Positions 43,943 through 52,980 are shown, numbered from the stretch's first letter. The stretch is 64,000 nt of DNA from JALZHR01 sp036388475 (GCA_036388475.1 DASVRT010000086.1:1-64000); one strand, 5' to 3'. The notes: generated from the letters alone by a model not told the origin. A program made the numbers and translations.

Positions 43943-44026
43943 AAGTGGTAAACGGTAAACGGTAAACGGTAAGTTGTAATTGCAAAGAGACGAACTTACC
44001 GTTTACCGTTTATCACTTTCCGCTTT
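43943..44026. repeat. inverted repeat, aacggtaaacggtaag class, in a divergent region
   Basis: The left arm is aagtggta followed by three aacggta words and agtt. The right arm is aacttaccgtttaccgttta and on. It sits between divergent genes, so it cannot simply be a terminator for both. Confidence 0.8.
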
Positions 44027-44090
44027 TCACGCCTTTTTTATCTCGCAAAAATTTTTTGAAACTAATTCGTTTGATTTGGCGTTTATCTTC

Positions 44091-44115
44091 TTGACTAAAG
44101 TTCAGTTTCAGTCAA
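44091..44115. promoter_or_regulatory. candidate TetR operator
   Basis: ttgact (44091-44096) and agtcaa (44110-44115) form an imperfect 25-bp palindrome with further matches inside. The pattern tgact-n-agtca is usual for TetR repressors. It ends 11 bases before the regulator start and includes a possible -35 hexamer (ttgact), which fits autorepression. Confidence 0.5.
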
Positions 44116-44126
44116 ACATAGTAAAT

Positions 44127-44732
44127 ATGGGTATCACAGTACAAACTCAGGAAGTTCGCGAGGCGATTCTGGATGCGACCGACCGCATTCTTTCCACTCG
44201 CGGCTACAAGAAAATGACGATTGACGATTTGGCGCAGGAAGTCGGCATCGGAAAAGGCAGCGTTTATCTGCATTTTACGAGCAAGGAAGAAATCGCGCTG
44301 TCGCACATCGACCGCATCGTCGAAAGATTAAAGGAAAAACTGCACCGGATTGCCGCCGAAAACGATGCGCCGGAAAATCGTTTTAAGAAAATGCTCGTCT
44401 GCCGCGTGCTGCATCGCTTCGACAGTGTTCAGCATTACACGGTCAGCATCAGCGATTTGCTGGCGGCGATTCGCCCGCGCCTTTTGGAGCGGCGGCAGAA
44501 ATATTTCGCCGAAGAAGCGCAGATTTTCGCCGGAATCATCGTCGAAGGACAGCTCAACGGAGATTTTCAGGACGGCGACGCACTGGAAATCGCCGAAACT
44601 TTAATGACGGCGACCAATTCGCTTTTGCCGGTCAGTCTCAGCACCGAGGAACTCGGCGAGCGCGAGGAAATCGAGGAAAAAATCACGCGCCTTTCCGATT
44701 TGCTTTTAAGCGGCGTCTTAAAACGCGCGTAA
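44127..44732 (+). CDS. TetR-family transcriptional regulator
   Basis: A 201-residue regulator. The N-terminal domain (about 9-60) is a typical TetR helix-turn-helix (ILDATDRILSTRGYKKMTID, then DLAQEVGIGKGSVYLHFTSK). The C-terminal domain is a helical ligand-binding region with an acidic tail. I chose the ATG at 44127 because TetR homology starts just after it; the longer frame from 43980 would translate the inverted repeat and the operator. The next gene (unknown secreted protein) starts 7 bases downstream and is likely controlled with it. The ligand is unknown. Confidence 0.88.
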   Translation: MGITVQTQEVREAILDATDRILSTRGYKKMTIDDLAQEVGIGKGSVYLHFTSKEEIALSHIDRIVERLKEKLHRIAAENDAPENRFKKMLVCRVLHRFDSVQHYTVSISDLLAAIRPRLLERRQKYFAEEAQIFAGIIVEGQLNGDFQDGDALEIAETLMTATNSLLPVSLSTEELGEREEIEEKITRLSDLLLSGVLKRA

Positions 44733-44739
44733 AAAATTT

Positions 44740-45384
44740 ATGCCCGGTCAAGCCATAAAATTTTTGTTTTTCGCAGCTGTTTTGATTTTGCCCGCGTTGT
44801 TTGTTCAAGGACAACGCTCGGTCAATGGAAAAACTCTGATTTCCGATGATTTACCGAAAATCAAAATCAGGCTCAAAGGCAATTTCAAATACGCCGGAAA
44901 ATTCGACTTTAAACTGGGCGAAACCGCCGCCGGCGAGCGATACGTTTTCGTCGATGCGAAGAAAAAGCGTATTCAAAGAATATTTGTCGCTCAATTTGAA
45001 GGTTTTTTGCCCGGCGTTAAAAAAACCTATAACTACAAATTCGATAACGCTTTAAAATTCGGCGCACATAAATTCAGACAAAACACTTACGCCTACAGCA
45101 ACGAAGAAGACCGGCGCACAAAACCCGGTAACGAGGGCGTGCTGATGGCGGCTTTTCTGAGAGAAAAGGGTTATACGTTTGAAGATGAATTTATGATGTC
45201 GAGATTCGTGACCGTGCCGGACGTCGAACGCAGACACGAACTCATCTTGTTCTACATCGAAAACGCCGGCACGACCGGACATCGTCTGAGCGAATTTTAC
45301 AACGGCGACGACGAAACCGAAGTCTGGCGGAAAATTTCGGTCGGATTAACCGAACGCTCTCTGAAGGCGTTCGAAATCGAATAG
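44740..45384 (+). CDS. secreted protein of unknown function (214 aa)
   Basis: A 214-residue exported protein. Residues 1-24 are a signal peptide (FLFFAAVLILPALFVQG). The mature part is strand-rich and basic (KIKIRLKGNFKYAGKFDFKL, KKRIQRIFVAQFEGF) and ends in an acidic segment (GDDETEVWRKISVG). I do not recognise the family. It starts 7 bases after the TetR gene and 38 bases before the S41 peptidase, so all three probably form one operon. Confidence 0.6.
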   Translation: MPGQAIKFLFFAAVLILPALFVQGQRSVNGKTLISDDLPKIKIRLKGNFKYAGKFDFKLGETAAGERYVFVDAKKKRIQRIFVAQFEGFLPGVKKTYNYKFDNALKFGAHKFRQNTYAYSNEEDRRTKPGNEGVLMAAFLREKGYTFEDEFMMSRFVTVPDVERRHELILFYIENAGTTGHRLSEFYNGDDETEVWRKISVGLTERSLKAFEIE

Positions 45385-45422
45385 AAAAAAGTTCAAAACA
45401 TTTCATAAGAGGAGTCATAAAC

Positions 45423-46526
45423 ATGAAAAATTCAATCATCGCACTAGCCATTATGGTTTTATTCGTGCTGGACGTTTACGCTCAGCAAAACGTCAATCAG
45501 CAGCCGGATTTACCGCTTGACGCGGCAACCAGAACGCAAGTCATTAACGACTTGACCAAAGAACTCAACGAATCCTACGTTTTCGCCGAAACCGCGAAAA
45601 CGATGGAGACGGACGTTAAGCAAAGACTGCAAAACAAGGAATACGACAAAATCACCAGCTCGCGCGAGTTTGCCGAAAAATTGACCGCAGATTTGCAAGC
45701 CGTAAGCCGTGACAAGCATCTGCGCGTGCGTTTTTCTTTCGACAAAATTCCCGTCCGCCAGGACAAACGCGAGCCGTCGAAAGAAGAATTGGAAAATCAG
45801 CAGCGCTTCGTGAGACAGATAAATTTCGGTTTTGAAAAAATCGAGCGCCTTCAAGGCAACATCGGATACGTGGATTTGCGCGGATTTTCCGACGCGGAGT
45901 CGGGCGTCGAAACCGTCGCGGCAGCGATGAATTTCCTGACCAACACGGACGCTTTGATTTTCGATTTGCGACAGAACGGCGGCGGCAGCCCTGAAATGGT
46001 CGCGCTGATCAGCTCGTATCTTTTCGGCGAAAAACCCGTGCATTTGAACAGCCTGTATTGGCGCAAAGGCGATAAAACCGAAGAATACTGGACGAAAGGA
46101 ACGGTCGCGGGCAAACGCTACGGCGAAACGAAAGACGTTTACGTTCTGACGAGCAACCGCACTTTCTCCGCCGGAGAAGAATTTACCTACAACCTGAAAA
46201 ACTTAAAACGCGCAACGATTATCGGCGAAACGACCGGCGGCGGCGCGCATCCGGGCGGAATGTTTCGCATCAACGACCATTTCGGTGCCTTTGTCCCGAT
46301 GGGTCGCGCCGTCAGCCCCGTTACGAAAACGAATTGGGAAGGCACGGGCGTCGAGCCGGACGTAAAAGTCTCGAAAGAACTGGCGCTCAAGACGGCTTAT
46401 GCGATGGCGCTGAATAAAGTCGCCGATAAAACAGCCGACGAACAGCGCAAAAAAGCGCTCAAGGAATTAGCCGACAAAACGCAGAAGGAAATCGACGAAA
46501 TGAAAAAAGTCGCTAAAACCAACTAA
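45423..46526 (+). CDS. secreted S41 peptidase (IRBP/C-terminal-processing type)
   Basis: A 367-residue exported peptidase. Residues 1-20 are a signal peptide. About 30-110 form an N-terminal helical domain like that of the interphotoreceptor-retinoid-binding-protein group (ELNESYVFAETA). There is no PDZ domain. The core has IGYVDLRGFSD, ALIFDLRQNGGG (oxyanion region, 178-188) and the nucleophile S249 in NRTFSAGEEF. The C-terminal 40 residues are a Lys/Glu/Ala-rich helix. The expected role is cleavage of peptides or unfolded proteins in the envelope. It has aagagga upstream. It is probably under control of the TetR gene two positions upstream. Confidence 0.88.
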   Translation: MKNSIIALAIMVLFVLDVYAQQNVNQQPDLPLDAATRTQVINDLTKELNESYVFAETAKTMETDVKQRLQNKEYDKITSSREFAEKLTADLQAVSRDKHLRVRFSFDKIPVRQDKREPSKEELENQQRFVRQINFGFEKIERLQGNIGYVDLRGFSDAESGVETVAAAMNFLTNTDALIFDLRQNGGGSPEMVALISSYLFGEKPVHLNSLYWRKGDKTEEYWTKGTVAGKRYGETKDVYVLTSNRTFSAGEEFTYNLKNLKRATIIGETTGGGAHPGGMFRINDHFGAFVPMGRAVSPVTKTNWEGTGVEPDVKVSKELALKTAYAMALNKVADKTADEQRKKALKELADKTQKEIDEMKKVAKTN

Positions 46527-46529
46527 CGG

Positions 46530-46678
46530 AAACTAGCCGCGAAAGAAGGCGAAAAAGACACGAAAAAGATTAGCCGCGAATTACTCGGATGAAGATTATT
46601 TTCTCTATTCGTGTAATTCGCGGCTAATTTTCTTAATTCTTATTTCGCGCCTTTTTCGCTTTCTTTCGCGGCTAGTTT
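46530..46678. repeat. 149-bp inverted repeat, ctagccgcgaaagaaggcg class
   Basis: aaactagccgcgaaag (46530-46545) pairs perfectly with 46663-46678. Inner arms gattagccgcgaattac and gtaattcgcggctaat also pair. It fills the convergent gap between the S41 peptidase and the receiver-like gene. Confidence 0.85.
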
Positions 46679-46699
46679 CTTTTTGTGCGCGGCAAAAAT

Positions 46700-47158
46700 C
46701 TATCGTTTCCAGTAATTTTTAATCTTTAAATCCAGCATCGGAAAGGCGCAGTATTCGCAGTTTCTGCCCGAATCGCGCAGTTTCTGCACCATCCGAATGG
46801 CGGCGTCGGCGTTGCGCGTGTGCACGATAATCGTCGCGGCGCGCTGCAAATTTTTGTTTTCGTGCAGCCATTCGGCAATCGCGTAGCCGGTCGTCGCGAA
46901 ATCGTCGTGGTCGTTCGATTCGTAATGATGCGGCAGCAGGTCGTGGTCGAGAAAAATCGCGTCGTAATTGTTTTCCGCTAAAAGCTCTTTGGCTTCTTCG
47001 ACCGTTTCGGCGATGTCGAGCTCGTCGCCGTCGAATCTTTTGGAAAACCAACGGTGGCGGCGGCGGTCGTCGTCAAGCAGGAAAACCGTTATCGGGCTGC
47101 GTTCGGCTTTCAGATTGACCAAGCCGAGTTTCATCAACAAACTGCGTAAGATGCTCAT
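46700..47158 (-). CDS. cyclic-phosphate-processing receiver-like protein
   Basis: A 152-residue soluble protein with a receiver-like fold: an acidic D29-D30-D31 cluster (VFLLDDDRRRHRWF), a second acidic loop IFLDHDLLPHH where receivers have the phospho-acceptor, and VHTRNADAA. The R-x3-WF after the acids and the DHDL loop fit the cREC group, proposed to act on cyclic phosphates rather than as phosphorelay receivers. Neighbours give no clue to partners. The start at 47158 is followed by a short leader with poor homology, so M9 is a possible alternative. Confidence 0.55.
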   Translation of the reverse strand: MSILRSLLMKLGLVNLKAERSPITVFLLDDDRRRHRWFSKRFDGDELDIAETVEEAKELLAENNYDAIFLDHDLLPHHYESNDHDDFATTGYAIAEWLHENKNLQRAATIIVHTRNADAAIRMVQKLRDSGRNCEYCAFPMLDLKIKNYWKR

Positions 47159-47346
47159 AATTCAACTAAAACGAAGGTTTTAATATAGCATACGATTCGG
47201 GCGCTGAAAATTTAACAAAAAAATTTATTCGAATGTTAAATTCGTGTAAATTATAAGTCGCCTGTTTTCATCAACTTAATTTTACCGCCCGTTTCGGAAA
47301 TCGCCGAAGCCTGATATTTGCTGCATTTCCGATATAAAAATAATAC

Positions 47347-47374
47347 TTGAAATCTTTTCATCCGGTGCTATAAT
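47347..47374 (+). promoter_or_regulatory. predicted sigma-70 promoter of the DnaC-like gene
   Basis: ttgaaa (47347-47352) and tataat (47369-47374) with a 16-base spacer. The predicted transcript would have a leader of about 70 bases before the ATG at 47451. Confidence 0.6.
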
Positions 47375-47450
47375 CCAATTCGACTTCAATATGAGGGCTG
47401 CACGAACAAGGTCTATCGGAAAAACATAAAATCAGTTAAAATTTTCTTGG

Positions 47451-48260
47451 ATGTCACAGGACAAAGCGACAAATTTTCAGCTTTACGCCGTTCCCAATGC
47501 GGATGATTCTGCGTTTGAACAGGATTTTCTTGACGAGATACAATCTCGGCAGGAACCGGCGGTTTGCGAAAAATGCTTCGGTTCGGGGATGGAAATCGTG
47601 CCGGGCAAAGGCGCGCGCCGATGCGATTGCCGCAAGCAGAAATCGCAGGAAAAACATCTCGAACGGACGAACATTCCGAAGCGCTATTTCGACTGCCATT
47701 TTCAAAGCTACAAGGTCACGCATCCGTCCCAGGAACGGGCTTATAAATTTGCATCGAGATTGGCGATAGACTATCCGGCAGTTGACCGCGGGCTGCTTTT
47801 AACGGGCACGGTCGGCGTCGGCAAAACGCATCTCGCGGTTTCGATTCTGAAAGCCTTGAACGAGCGCGGATTTTCGTGTTTGTTTTATGAATTCGGCTCG
47901 CTCCTGAAAGGAATTCAGGATTCCTACAATCCTTCGACGCAAACCTCGGAGCTCAAAGTTCTTTCGCCCGTTTTCGACGCCGAAATTCTCGTGCTCGACG
48001 AAATCGGCGCGTCAAAACCGACCGAATGGGTGCGCGACACGATGGCGCACATCATCAACACGCGCTACAACGACAAAAAACTGACGATTTTCACGACCAA
48101 TTATATGGACGACCGCAAGGCGGAAAAGGACGAAACGCTCGAAGACCGCATCGGCGTGCGCCTGCGCTCGCGTCTCTACGAAATGTGCCGCACGGTGAAA
48201 ATCGAAGGTCAGGATTTCCGCCGCACGTTCGACCAGGTTTCGCAGATGAAGAAAAGATAG
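47451..48260 (+). CDS. DnaC/IstB-like AAA+ ATPase with N-terminal zinc finger
   Basis: A 269-residue protein that resembles replicative helicase loaders. Residues 39-60 hold a four-Cys cluster (CEKC and CDC). The P-loop is GTVGVGKT at 119-126, Walker B is EILVLDEIGA near 178-187, and sensor-1-like TIFTTNYMDD follows near 205-214. No transposase is adjacent, so it is more likely a chromosomal DnaC/DnaI-type loader than an IstB helper. The expected role is to load the replicative helicase at the origin or forks. The gene is monocistronic by appearance and has its own strong promoter. Confidence 0.8.
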   Translation: MSQDKATNFQLYAVPNADDSAFEQDFLDEIQSRQEPAVCEKCFGSGMEIVPGKGARRCDCRKQKSQEKHLERTNIPKRYFDCHFQSYKVTHPSQERAYKFASRLAIDYPAVDRGLLLTGTVGVGKTHLAVSILKALNERGFSCLFYEFGSLLKGIQDSYNPSTQTSELKVLSPVFDAEILVLDEIGASKPTEWVRDTMAHIINTRYNDKKLTIFTTNYMDDRKAEKDETLEDRIGVRLRSRLYEMCRTVKIEGQDFRRTFDQVSQMKKR

Positions 48261-48262
48261 TT

Positions 48263-48430
48263 TAGCCGCGGATTAACGCGGACGGGCGCGGATAAAGCAA
48301 AAGAAAAGATTGCCCGCAAAATATACGAATCAAACGAAAAAGACTTAAAAATTTTTAAGTCTTTTTTCGTATCTTTCGCCTGTTTCGCGGGCAATCTTTT
48401 CTTATCCGCGGGCGCGTTAATCCGCGGCTA
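48263..48430. repeat. 168-bp cruciform-like inverted repeat, tagccgcggattaacgcg class
   Basis: tagccgcggattaacgcg (48263-48280) pairs perfectly with 48413-48430. Inside, aaaagattgcccgc pairs with gcgggcaatctttt, and the centre is a perfect palindrome around aaagacttaaaaa/tttttaagtcttt. It fills the convergent gap and supplies the last codons and stop of msrQ. Confidence 0.9.
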
Positions 48431-49028
48431 ATTTTGGCTTCACGGCTTTCGGCTTCCAATTTGAATAAATTCTGTAACCGAGCAGAATCGCCAGAATAAA
48501 AGCGAAGAAAAACGGGTAGGTTAAATCGGATTTCACAATCATCCAAAAATGAATCACGCCTAAAATCGCAATCAGATAAGTTAATTTATGCAACCGCGCC
48601 CAATTTTTTCCGCCGAGCCGTTTTATCATTCCGTTGGTCGAAGTCGCGGCAAGCGGAATCAGCAGAAAAAACGCCAGCATCCCGACGGCGATAACCGGGC
48701 GTTGCCAAACATCGCCTGCAATCGCCGAAAAGTTAAAATTCTTATCGAAAATGCTGTAAGTTATCAAATGCAGAAAGCCGTAAAAAAAAGCGTAAAGCCC
48801 GAGCATCCGGCGAAATTTTATCAAATTATTCCAGCCGAACATTTTCCGCAAAGGCGTCACCGACAGAGTTATCAACAAAAAAACCAAAGTCAAAACGCCG
48901 GTCGTGCGCAGAAAAAACTCGATTGGATTTGCGCCGAGTCTGCCGCCGGCACCGTCCCAAACGAGTAAAGCGAGCGGCACGAGGCTGTTGATGAAAATCA
49001 AAATTTTGTTGAATTTTACATCATTCAT
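48417..49028 (-). CDS. msrQ: MsrQ, haem-binding membrane subunit of methionine sulfoxide reductase
   Basis: A 203-residue integral membrane protein of the ferric-reductase-like family with five to six hydrophobic helices. It carries the family segments FRRMLGLYAFFYGFLHLITY and WARLHKLTYLIAILGVIHFW, where the His residues bind haem b. MsrQ passes electrons from the quinone pool to periplasmic MsrP, which repairs oxidised methionines in envelope proteins. The gene follows msrP by 65 bases with an inverted repeat between. The final residues (LAAD) are encoded inside the neighbouring inverted repeat. Confidence 0.88.
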   Translation of the reverse strand: MNDVKFNKILIFINSLVPLALLVWDGAGGRLGANPIEFFLRTTGVLTLVFLLITLSVTPLRKMFGWNNLIKFRRMLGLYAFFYGFLHLITYSIFDKNFNFSAIAGDVWQRPVIAVGMLAFFLLIPLAATSTNGMIKRLGGKNWARLHKLTYLIAILGVIHFWMIVKSDLTYPFFFAFILAILLGYRIYSNWKPKAVKPKLAAD

Positions 49029-49038
49029 AAGTGGTAAG

Positions 49039-49097
49039 TGATAAACGGTAAGCGGTAAGTTGCAATAACGAGCTTACCACTTACCGTTTATCACTAA
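49039..49097. repeat. inverted repeat, aacggtaagcggtaag class
   Basis: agtgataaacggtaagcggt (from 49039) pairs with taccacttaccgtttatcac ending near 49097. It lies between msrP and msrQ and touches the msrP stop, so it is internal to a likely operon. Confidence 0.75.
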
Positions 49098-50053
49098 AAA
49101 AACTTTTTCAAATCCATTCCGTTATAAAGGCTCGCCACCTGTTCCGCGTAGCCGTTAAAAAGCAGCGTTTCCTGCCGACCGTATTCGCCGATGCGTCTCT
49201 CGTTCGCCTGCGACCAGCGCGGGTGCGAGACTTTCGGATTGACGTTGGAATAAAAACCGTATTCGTCGGGCGCGGCAAGATTCCAGGTGGTCGGCGGCTC
49301 GATGTCGGTCAAATTGATTTTGACGATTGATTTGATGCTCTTGAAACCGTATTTCCAGGGCACGACCAGCCTGAGCGGCGCGCCGTTTTGATTCGGCAAT
49401 AATTTCCCGTAAAGTCCTGTCGCCAGAATCGTTAAAGGATGCAAAGCTTCGTCCAGCCGCAAGCCTTCGACATACGGTAAATCAATTCCGGCGCTGAATG
49501 AAGACTGCATTTGTTTTGAATCGTAAAGCGTCTGGAAAGCGACGTATCGGGCGCTGCCGAGCGGCTCGACCGCGGCGAGAATTTTCTTTAAAGGAAAACC
49601 GACCCACGGGATGACCATCGACCAGCCTTCGACGCAGCGAAAGCGATAAATCCTTTCTTCCTGCTCGAATTTTAAAATTTCTTCGATGTCGAAAATTTTC
49701 GGATTTTGCACCATTCCGCCGACTTCCAGCGTCCACGGGCGCGTCACAAAATTTTCCGCCGCGCGCGCAACGGCGGTTTTGCCGGTCGAAAACTCGTAAA
49801 AATTATTGTAATTGGTGATGTCTTCAAAAGAGTTGAGTTTATCCTCGACGCTCAAACGGGATTTCGTCACGCTTTCGATTATCTCGGTTTTAATTTCCTT
49901 CGGCGGCGGCTGGTTGAAAAAGCGGTAAAGCCCGGCGGTTGCCAGAGTCGTTCCCGCCAGCAATCCGGCGCGCAGAAAATTGCGGCGATTCAGATAAGTT
50001 TTCTCGTCCGTTATCTCGCTGGATTTTATCTCGCCCGGCTTTTTGATAACCAT
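49094..50053 (-). CDS. msrP: MsrP, periplasmic protein-methionine-sulfoxide reductase
   Basis: A 319-residue molybdoenzyme that reduces methionine sulfoxide in envelope proteins. A twin-arginine signal is at 22-45 (NRRNFLRAGLLAGTTLA). The molybdenum ligand is C140 in YRFRCVEGWSMVIPW. The rest shows the sulfite-oxidase fold (LRLVVPWKYGFKSIKSIVKI, TTWNLAAPDEYGFYSNVNP). It is followed by msrQ, its membrane electron donor. The ATG at 50053 has no strong ribosome-binding site, although a good alternative is not present either. Confidence 0.92.
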   Translation of the reverse strand: MVIKKPGEIKSSEITDEKTYLNRRNFLRAGLLAGTTLATAGLYRFFNQPPPKEIKTEIIESVTKSRLSVEDKLNSFEDITNYNNFYEFSTGKTAVARAAENFVTRPWTLEVGGMVQNPKIFDIEEILKFEQEERIYRFRCVEGWSMVIPWVGFPLKKILAAVEPLGSARYVAFQTLYDSKQMQSSFSAGIDLPYVEGLRLDEALHPLTILATGLYGKLLPNQNGAPLRLVVPWKYGFKSIKSIVKINLTDIEPPTTWNLAAPDEYGFYSNVNPKVSHPRWSQANERRIGEYGRQETLLFNGYAEQVASLYNGMDLKKFF

Positions 50054-50171
50054 AATTCTTTATTCGCTTCCGGCTGAAAATCGGTTTCAATCTACAAAAT
50101 CTTCCTGATTTATATTATCTTATGCTAAGATTTTATTCCCTGAAACTTCTTCCCGCAGAAAGGAGATAAAG

Positions 50172-50880
50172 ATGCGCGCATCACGCCTTGTCGTTTCTTT
50201 TATTTTATTCGCTTTTTTTTGCAGTTCGGCTTTTTCTCAAATTCCGACGCCCGAAGCGCAGCCGTCGCCCGCCGAACCGGAAAAGGACAAAGCCCGCCAG
50301 GAACTGGAGAAAAACGCTTTCCGCCTGCTTGACGAGGCGGTCGGTGACGCCAACGGCTTAAAGCTCTGGGAAAATCGCGCTTTGATTTACGCCGTGGCGG
50401 GCGATTTGTATTGGAAAACCGAACAGAAACGCGCCCGCAAGCTTTTCCGCGATGCGTGCATTGGTGGGCGATGTGCCGGAAAGCCGCGAGGAAGTGGCGG
50501 ATATTTTAAAGGTCGCCTCCGGCTACGCGGCTATCGAACCGAGCCGCGCGTTTCTGTATCTCGCGCCGCTGATTGAAATGAACAACGATTTGATGACCGC
50601 TTACTCGCTGCTCGCCAAATACAGCAAACAGGAATATTTTTTCAAAAAAGGCGAGATGCTTTACGCGCAGGCGGCAGGTATGGGCGGCAACTCCTATATG
50701 CGCTACGGCAAAGAGCTCGGTTTGCTGGCGGCGGCTGACTTCGGGCGGGCGAAAGGCTTGATTGAACAATTTCGCCGCGAAGAGGTGCGCGTGCTGGTGA
50801 AAGCGCTGGCGGCGCAGAGCATTTTCAAAGAAAAAATCGGCTTTGAAGGAATTGCCGTTCATTATTACGATGAGTATTAA
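50172..50880 (+). pseudogene. internally deleted copy of the tandem secreted helical family
   Basis: An exported N-terminus (signal peptide 1-22, then ELEKNAFRLLDEAVGDANGL to KRARKLFRDA) reads in one frame from 50172. From about 50455 the homology to the C-terminus of the next gene continues in the +1 frame (VGDVPESREEVADILKVASG to the stop at 50880). Compared with the neighbour, about 390 middle residues are missing. So an out-of-frame deletion near 50450-50470 broke the gene. The first frame runs on to a nonsense tail ending at 50576. A short secreted peptide might still be made. The ribosome-binding site (aaaggag) is intact. Confidence 0.8.
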
Positions 50881-50941
50881 ACGCTTCGCTGCGGCAGAAT
50901 TTACTTTTACGCTTTTCTCTGGAAGAAATAAGGAGATTTTA

Positions 50942-52819
50942 ATGTTGATTTCGCGATTTATTTGCCTGCTGATTATTTTTTCAATCGCCTGCGGCTCAAG
51001 TTTAGCCCAATTTCCGCTGAAAAAATCAGACCCGGAAAAAGAAAAAGCCGCGCTGGAGCTTGAGAAAAACGCCGTTGAATTATTAGAACAAGCCATCAGC
51101 GAAACCGCCGCCTTGAAACTGCCCGAAAACCGCGCGCTGATTTACACGATGGCGGGCGACCTGCTCTGGTCAAAAGACGAAAAACGCGCGCGCAGTCTTT
51201 TTCGCGGCGCGGCGGGCGAAATCGTTCAAATCATTAATACGAAAGCGGAAAATTCCGATTCGCGCGGATTGGAAACGGGAAACGGCATAACGCCGACGTA
51301 TAACACGCGGCAGATGGAAATTTTCATCCTGCGGCAGATGGTTTTGCGAACGCTGGCGGAGCGCGACGCGGAAATGGCGCTCGAAATTTTGCAGACGACG
51401 CGCCCGCCCGAAGTCGCCGCCGAAATGCAGACCTACGTGATGCCGACCGGCAGCGCGCCGAATTCGCCGCCAAAACAACCGACGCCCGCGCCCGTCGCGC
51501 CGCGTAACCTGAGAGTCGAGCAGGAAATTCGTCTCGAACAGGGGCTGCTCGCCAAAGCCGCCGAGCAAGACCCGGCGAAAGCTGCTCAAAGAATCAGGGA
51601 AAATCTGGAAAAAGGCTTTTCGGTGGAAATCGTCTCGGCGCTGCAAAGGATTTATAAAAAAGATGCCGAGCTGGCGACCAAGCTTTTTGACGAAACGATA
51701 CAAAAACTGCTCGGCGCGGATTTATCAAAAACCCAGAATATGAGTTTCGCTGTTAACCTGCTGCGACCTTACGCTTTTCCGCCGAAGGAAAACCCGAACG
51801 TGAAAAGCGAGCCGCGCCTGACGATTAACGAAAAATCGGCGAAAGACATCGCCAACAAAATCGCCGATGCGTTTATGAAAGCGACGAATTTCAGAGAAAT
51901 CGCCTTTCTGAACTCGATGCTCCCGGTTTTGCAGAAAATCGTGCCGGAAAGAGTGGCGCCGTTAAAACAAAAAGAAGCCGCGCTGAAAAAACAGATGCCG
52001 CAAAATACGCGCGCGATTCAAGCTCCGGCTTCGCTGAACGACCCGAACGCGACGCCCGAAAAAATGATTGCCGACGCGACCCGAGCCCAACCGCAGATGC
52101 GCGGCGCGCTCTATCGCCAGGCGGCTTTTCGCGCTTCCGGCGGCGATGCCGAAAGAATCCGCGCTCTTCTGCAAAGCGAGCCGGAAAGCAAGGAACGCGA
52201 CGACGCCATTGCTTTTCTGGATTCGAATCTGGTGCTGGCGCAGCTGCGCGCGGGAAAAACCGACGAAGCGCGCAGGCTTATCGACAGGCTGCCGTTCGGT
52301 GCGGCGAAAGCCGAGCTGCTGGTTCAATTAGCCGTCGCTTTATATCGTTTAAATACAAAGGAAAGCAAAGAAAGCGCCCTGCGAATAATGAGCGAGGCGC
52401 GCGAGATGGTCAAAGATTTTCCCGAAGACAAAGACGAAACGGACAATTTGGCGAAAGTCATCGCCGGTTTTGCCGTTATCGACCCGGAGCGCGCTTTCAC
52501 GATGCTTTCGCCCATTATCGAGCAAGTTAACGAAGTCGTGAACGCGCAGGCGGTGCTGGCGCGATTCAACAAGCAGACGCAAAATTTTCGCGACGGCGAG
52601 CTGGTTATCGCCAACAGTTTCGGCACGCTCAATGCAAAAGTTCTTCGCTACGGGCGCGAATTGAAAATGCTGGCGGAAAGCGATTTTACCCGCACGCGCG
52701 GGCTGATTGACCAGATGCGCCGCGACGACGTGCGCGTGTTCGTCAAGCTTTTCGTCGCGCAGAGCATTCTGAAGGAAAGAATCGGACTCGGCGGCATATC
52801 TTTCGGCGGCGGTGACTAA
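50942..52819 (+). CDS. secreted helical-repeat protein of unknown function (family copy 2)
   Basis: A 625-residue exported protein. Residues 1-22 are a signal peptide. The rest is almost entirely helical, with TPR-like amphipathic pairs (LIYTMAGDLLWSKDEKRARS, AELLVQLAVALYRLNTKESK, and AVIDPERAFTMLSPIIEQVN). A Pro/Ala-rich break lies near residue 175-190. I do not recognise a named family. It shares architecture with the broken gene upstream and the 620-residue gene downstream. I chose the ATG at 50942 because it starts the signal peptide and has aaggag upstream. The internal hinge and repeats suggest a scaffold or binding protein in the envelope. Confidence 0.7.
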   Translation: MLISRFICLLIIFSIACGSSLAQFPLKKSDPEKEKAALELEKNAVELLEQAISETAALKLPENRALIYTMAGDLLWSKDEKRARSLFRGAAGEIVQIINTKAENSDSRGLETGNGITPTYNTRQMEIFILRQMVLRTLAERDAEMALEILQTTRPPEVAAEMQTYVMPTGSAPNSPPKQPTPAPVAPRNLRVEQEIRLEQGLLAKAAEQDPAKAAQRIRENLEKGFSVEIVSALQRIYKKDAELATKLFDETIQKLLGADLSKTQNMSFAVNLLRPYAFPPKENPNVKSEPRLTINEKSAKDIANKIADAFMKATNFREIAFLNSMLPVLQKIVPERVAPLKQKEAALKKQMPQNTRAIQAPASLNDPNATPEKMIADATRAQPQMRGALYRQAAFRASGGDAERIRALLQSEPESKERDDAIAFLDSNLVLAQLRAGKTDEARRLIDRLPFGAAKAELLVQLAVALYRLNTKESKESALRIMSEAREMVKDFPEDKDETDNLAKVIAGFAVIDPERAFTMLSPIIEQVNEVVNAQAVLARFNKQTQNFRDGELVIANSFGTLNAKVLRYGRELKMLAESDFTRTRGLIDQMRRDDVRVFVKLFVAQSILKERIGLGGISFGGGD

Positions 52820-52980
52820 ACTGCCGCGGCGGATTTATTGCAGGCTTGCAAGGCGACGCCGGATTTTTAAATTTAAAATCGGCGCAGGAGATCGGAAGGA
52901 TTTATAATTTCCGCCGCGCGTGCAACCTTTTCCTCCTTCAATCGTTCAAAAATTAAGATTCGTTTGGAGAAGGAAAATTT

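Noticed and set aside
47451..48260. IstB helper of an IS21 element
   Set aside because: No IstA transposase, terminal repeats or target duplication nearby; own promoter and zinc finger favour a DnaC-like chromosomal gene.
50452..50880. A separate 142-aa gene
   Set aside because: Its sequence matches the C-terminal part of the neighbouring family in a shifted frame, so it is the second half of a broken gene.
52880..52900. Illumina adapter-like string agatcggaag near 52890
   Set aside because: Only ten bases match and the adapter continuation is absent; it is more likely chance than a contaminated join.
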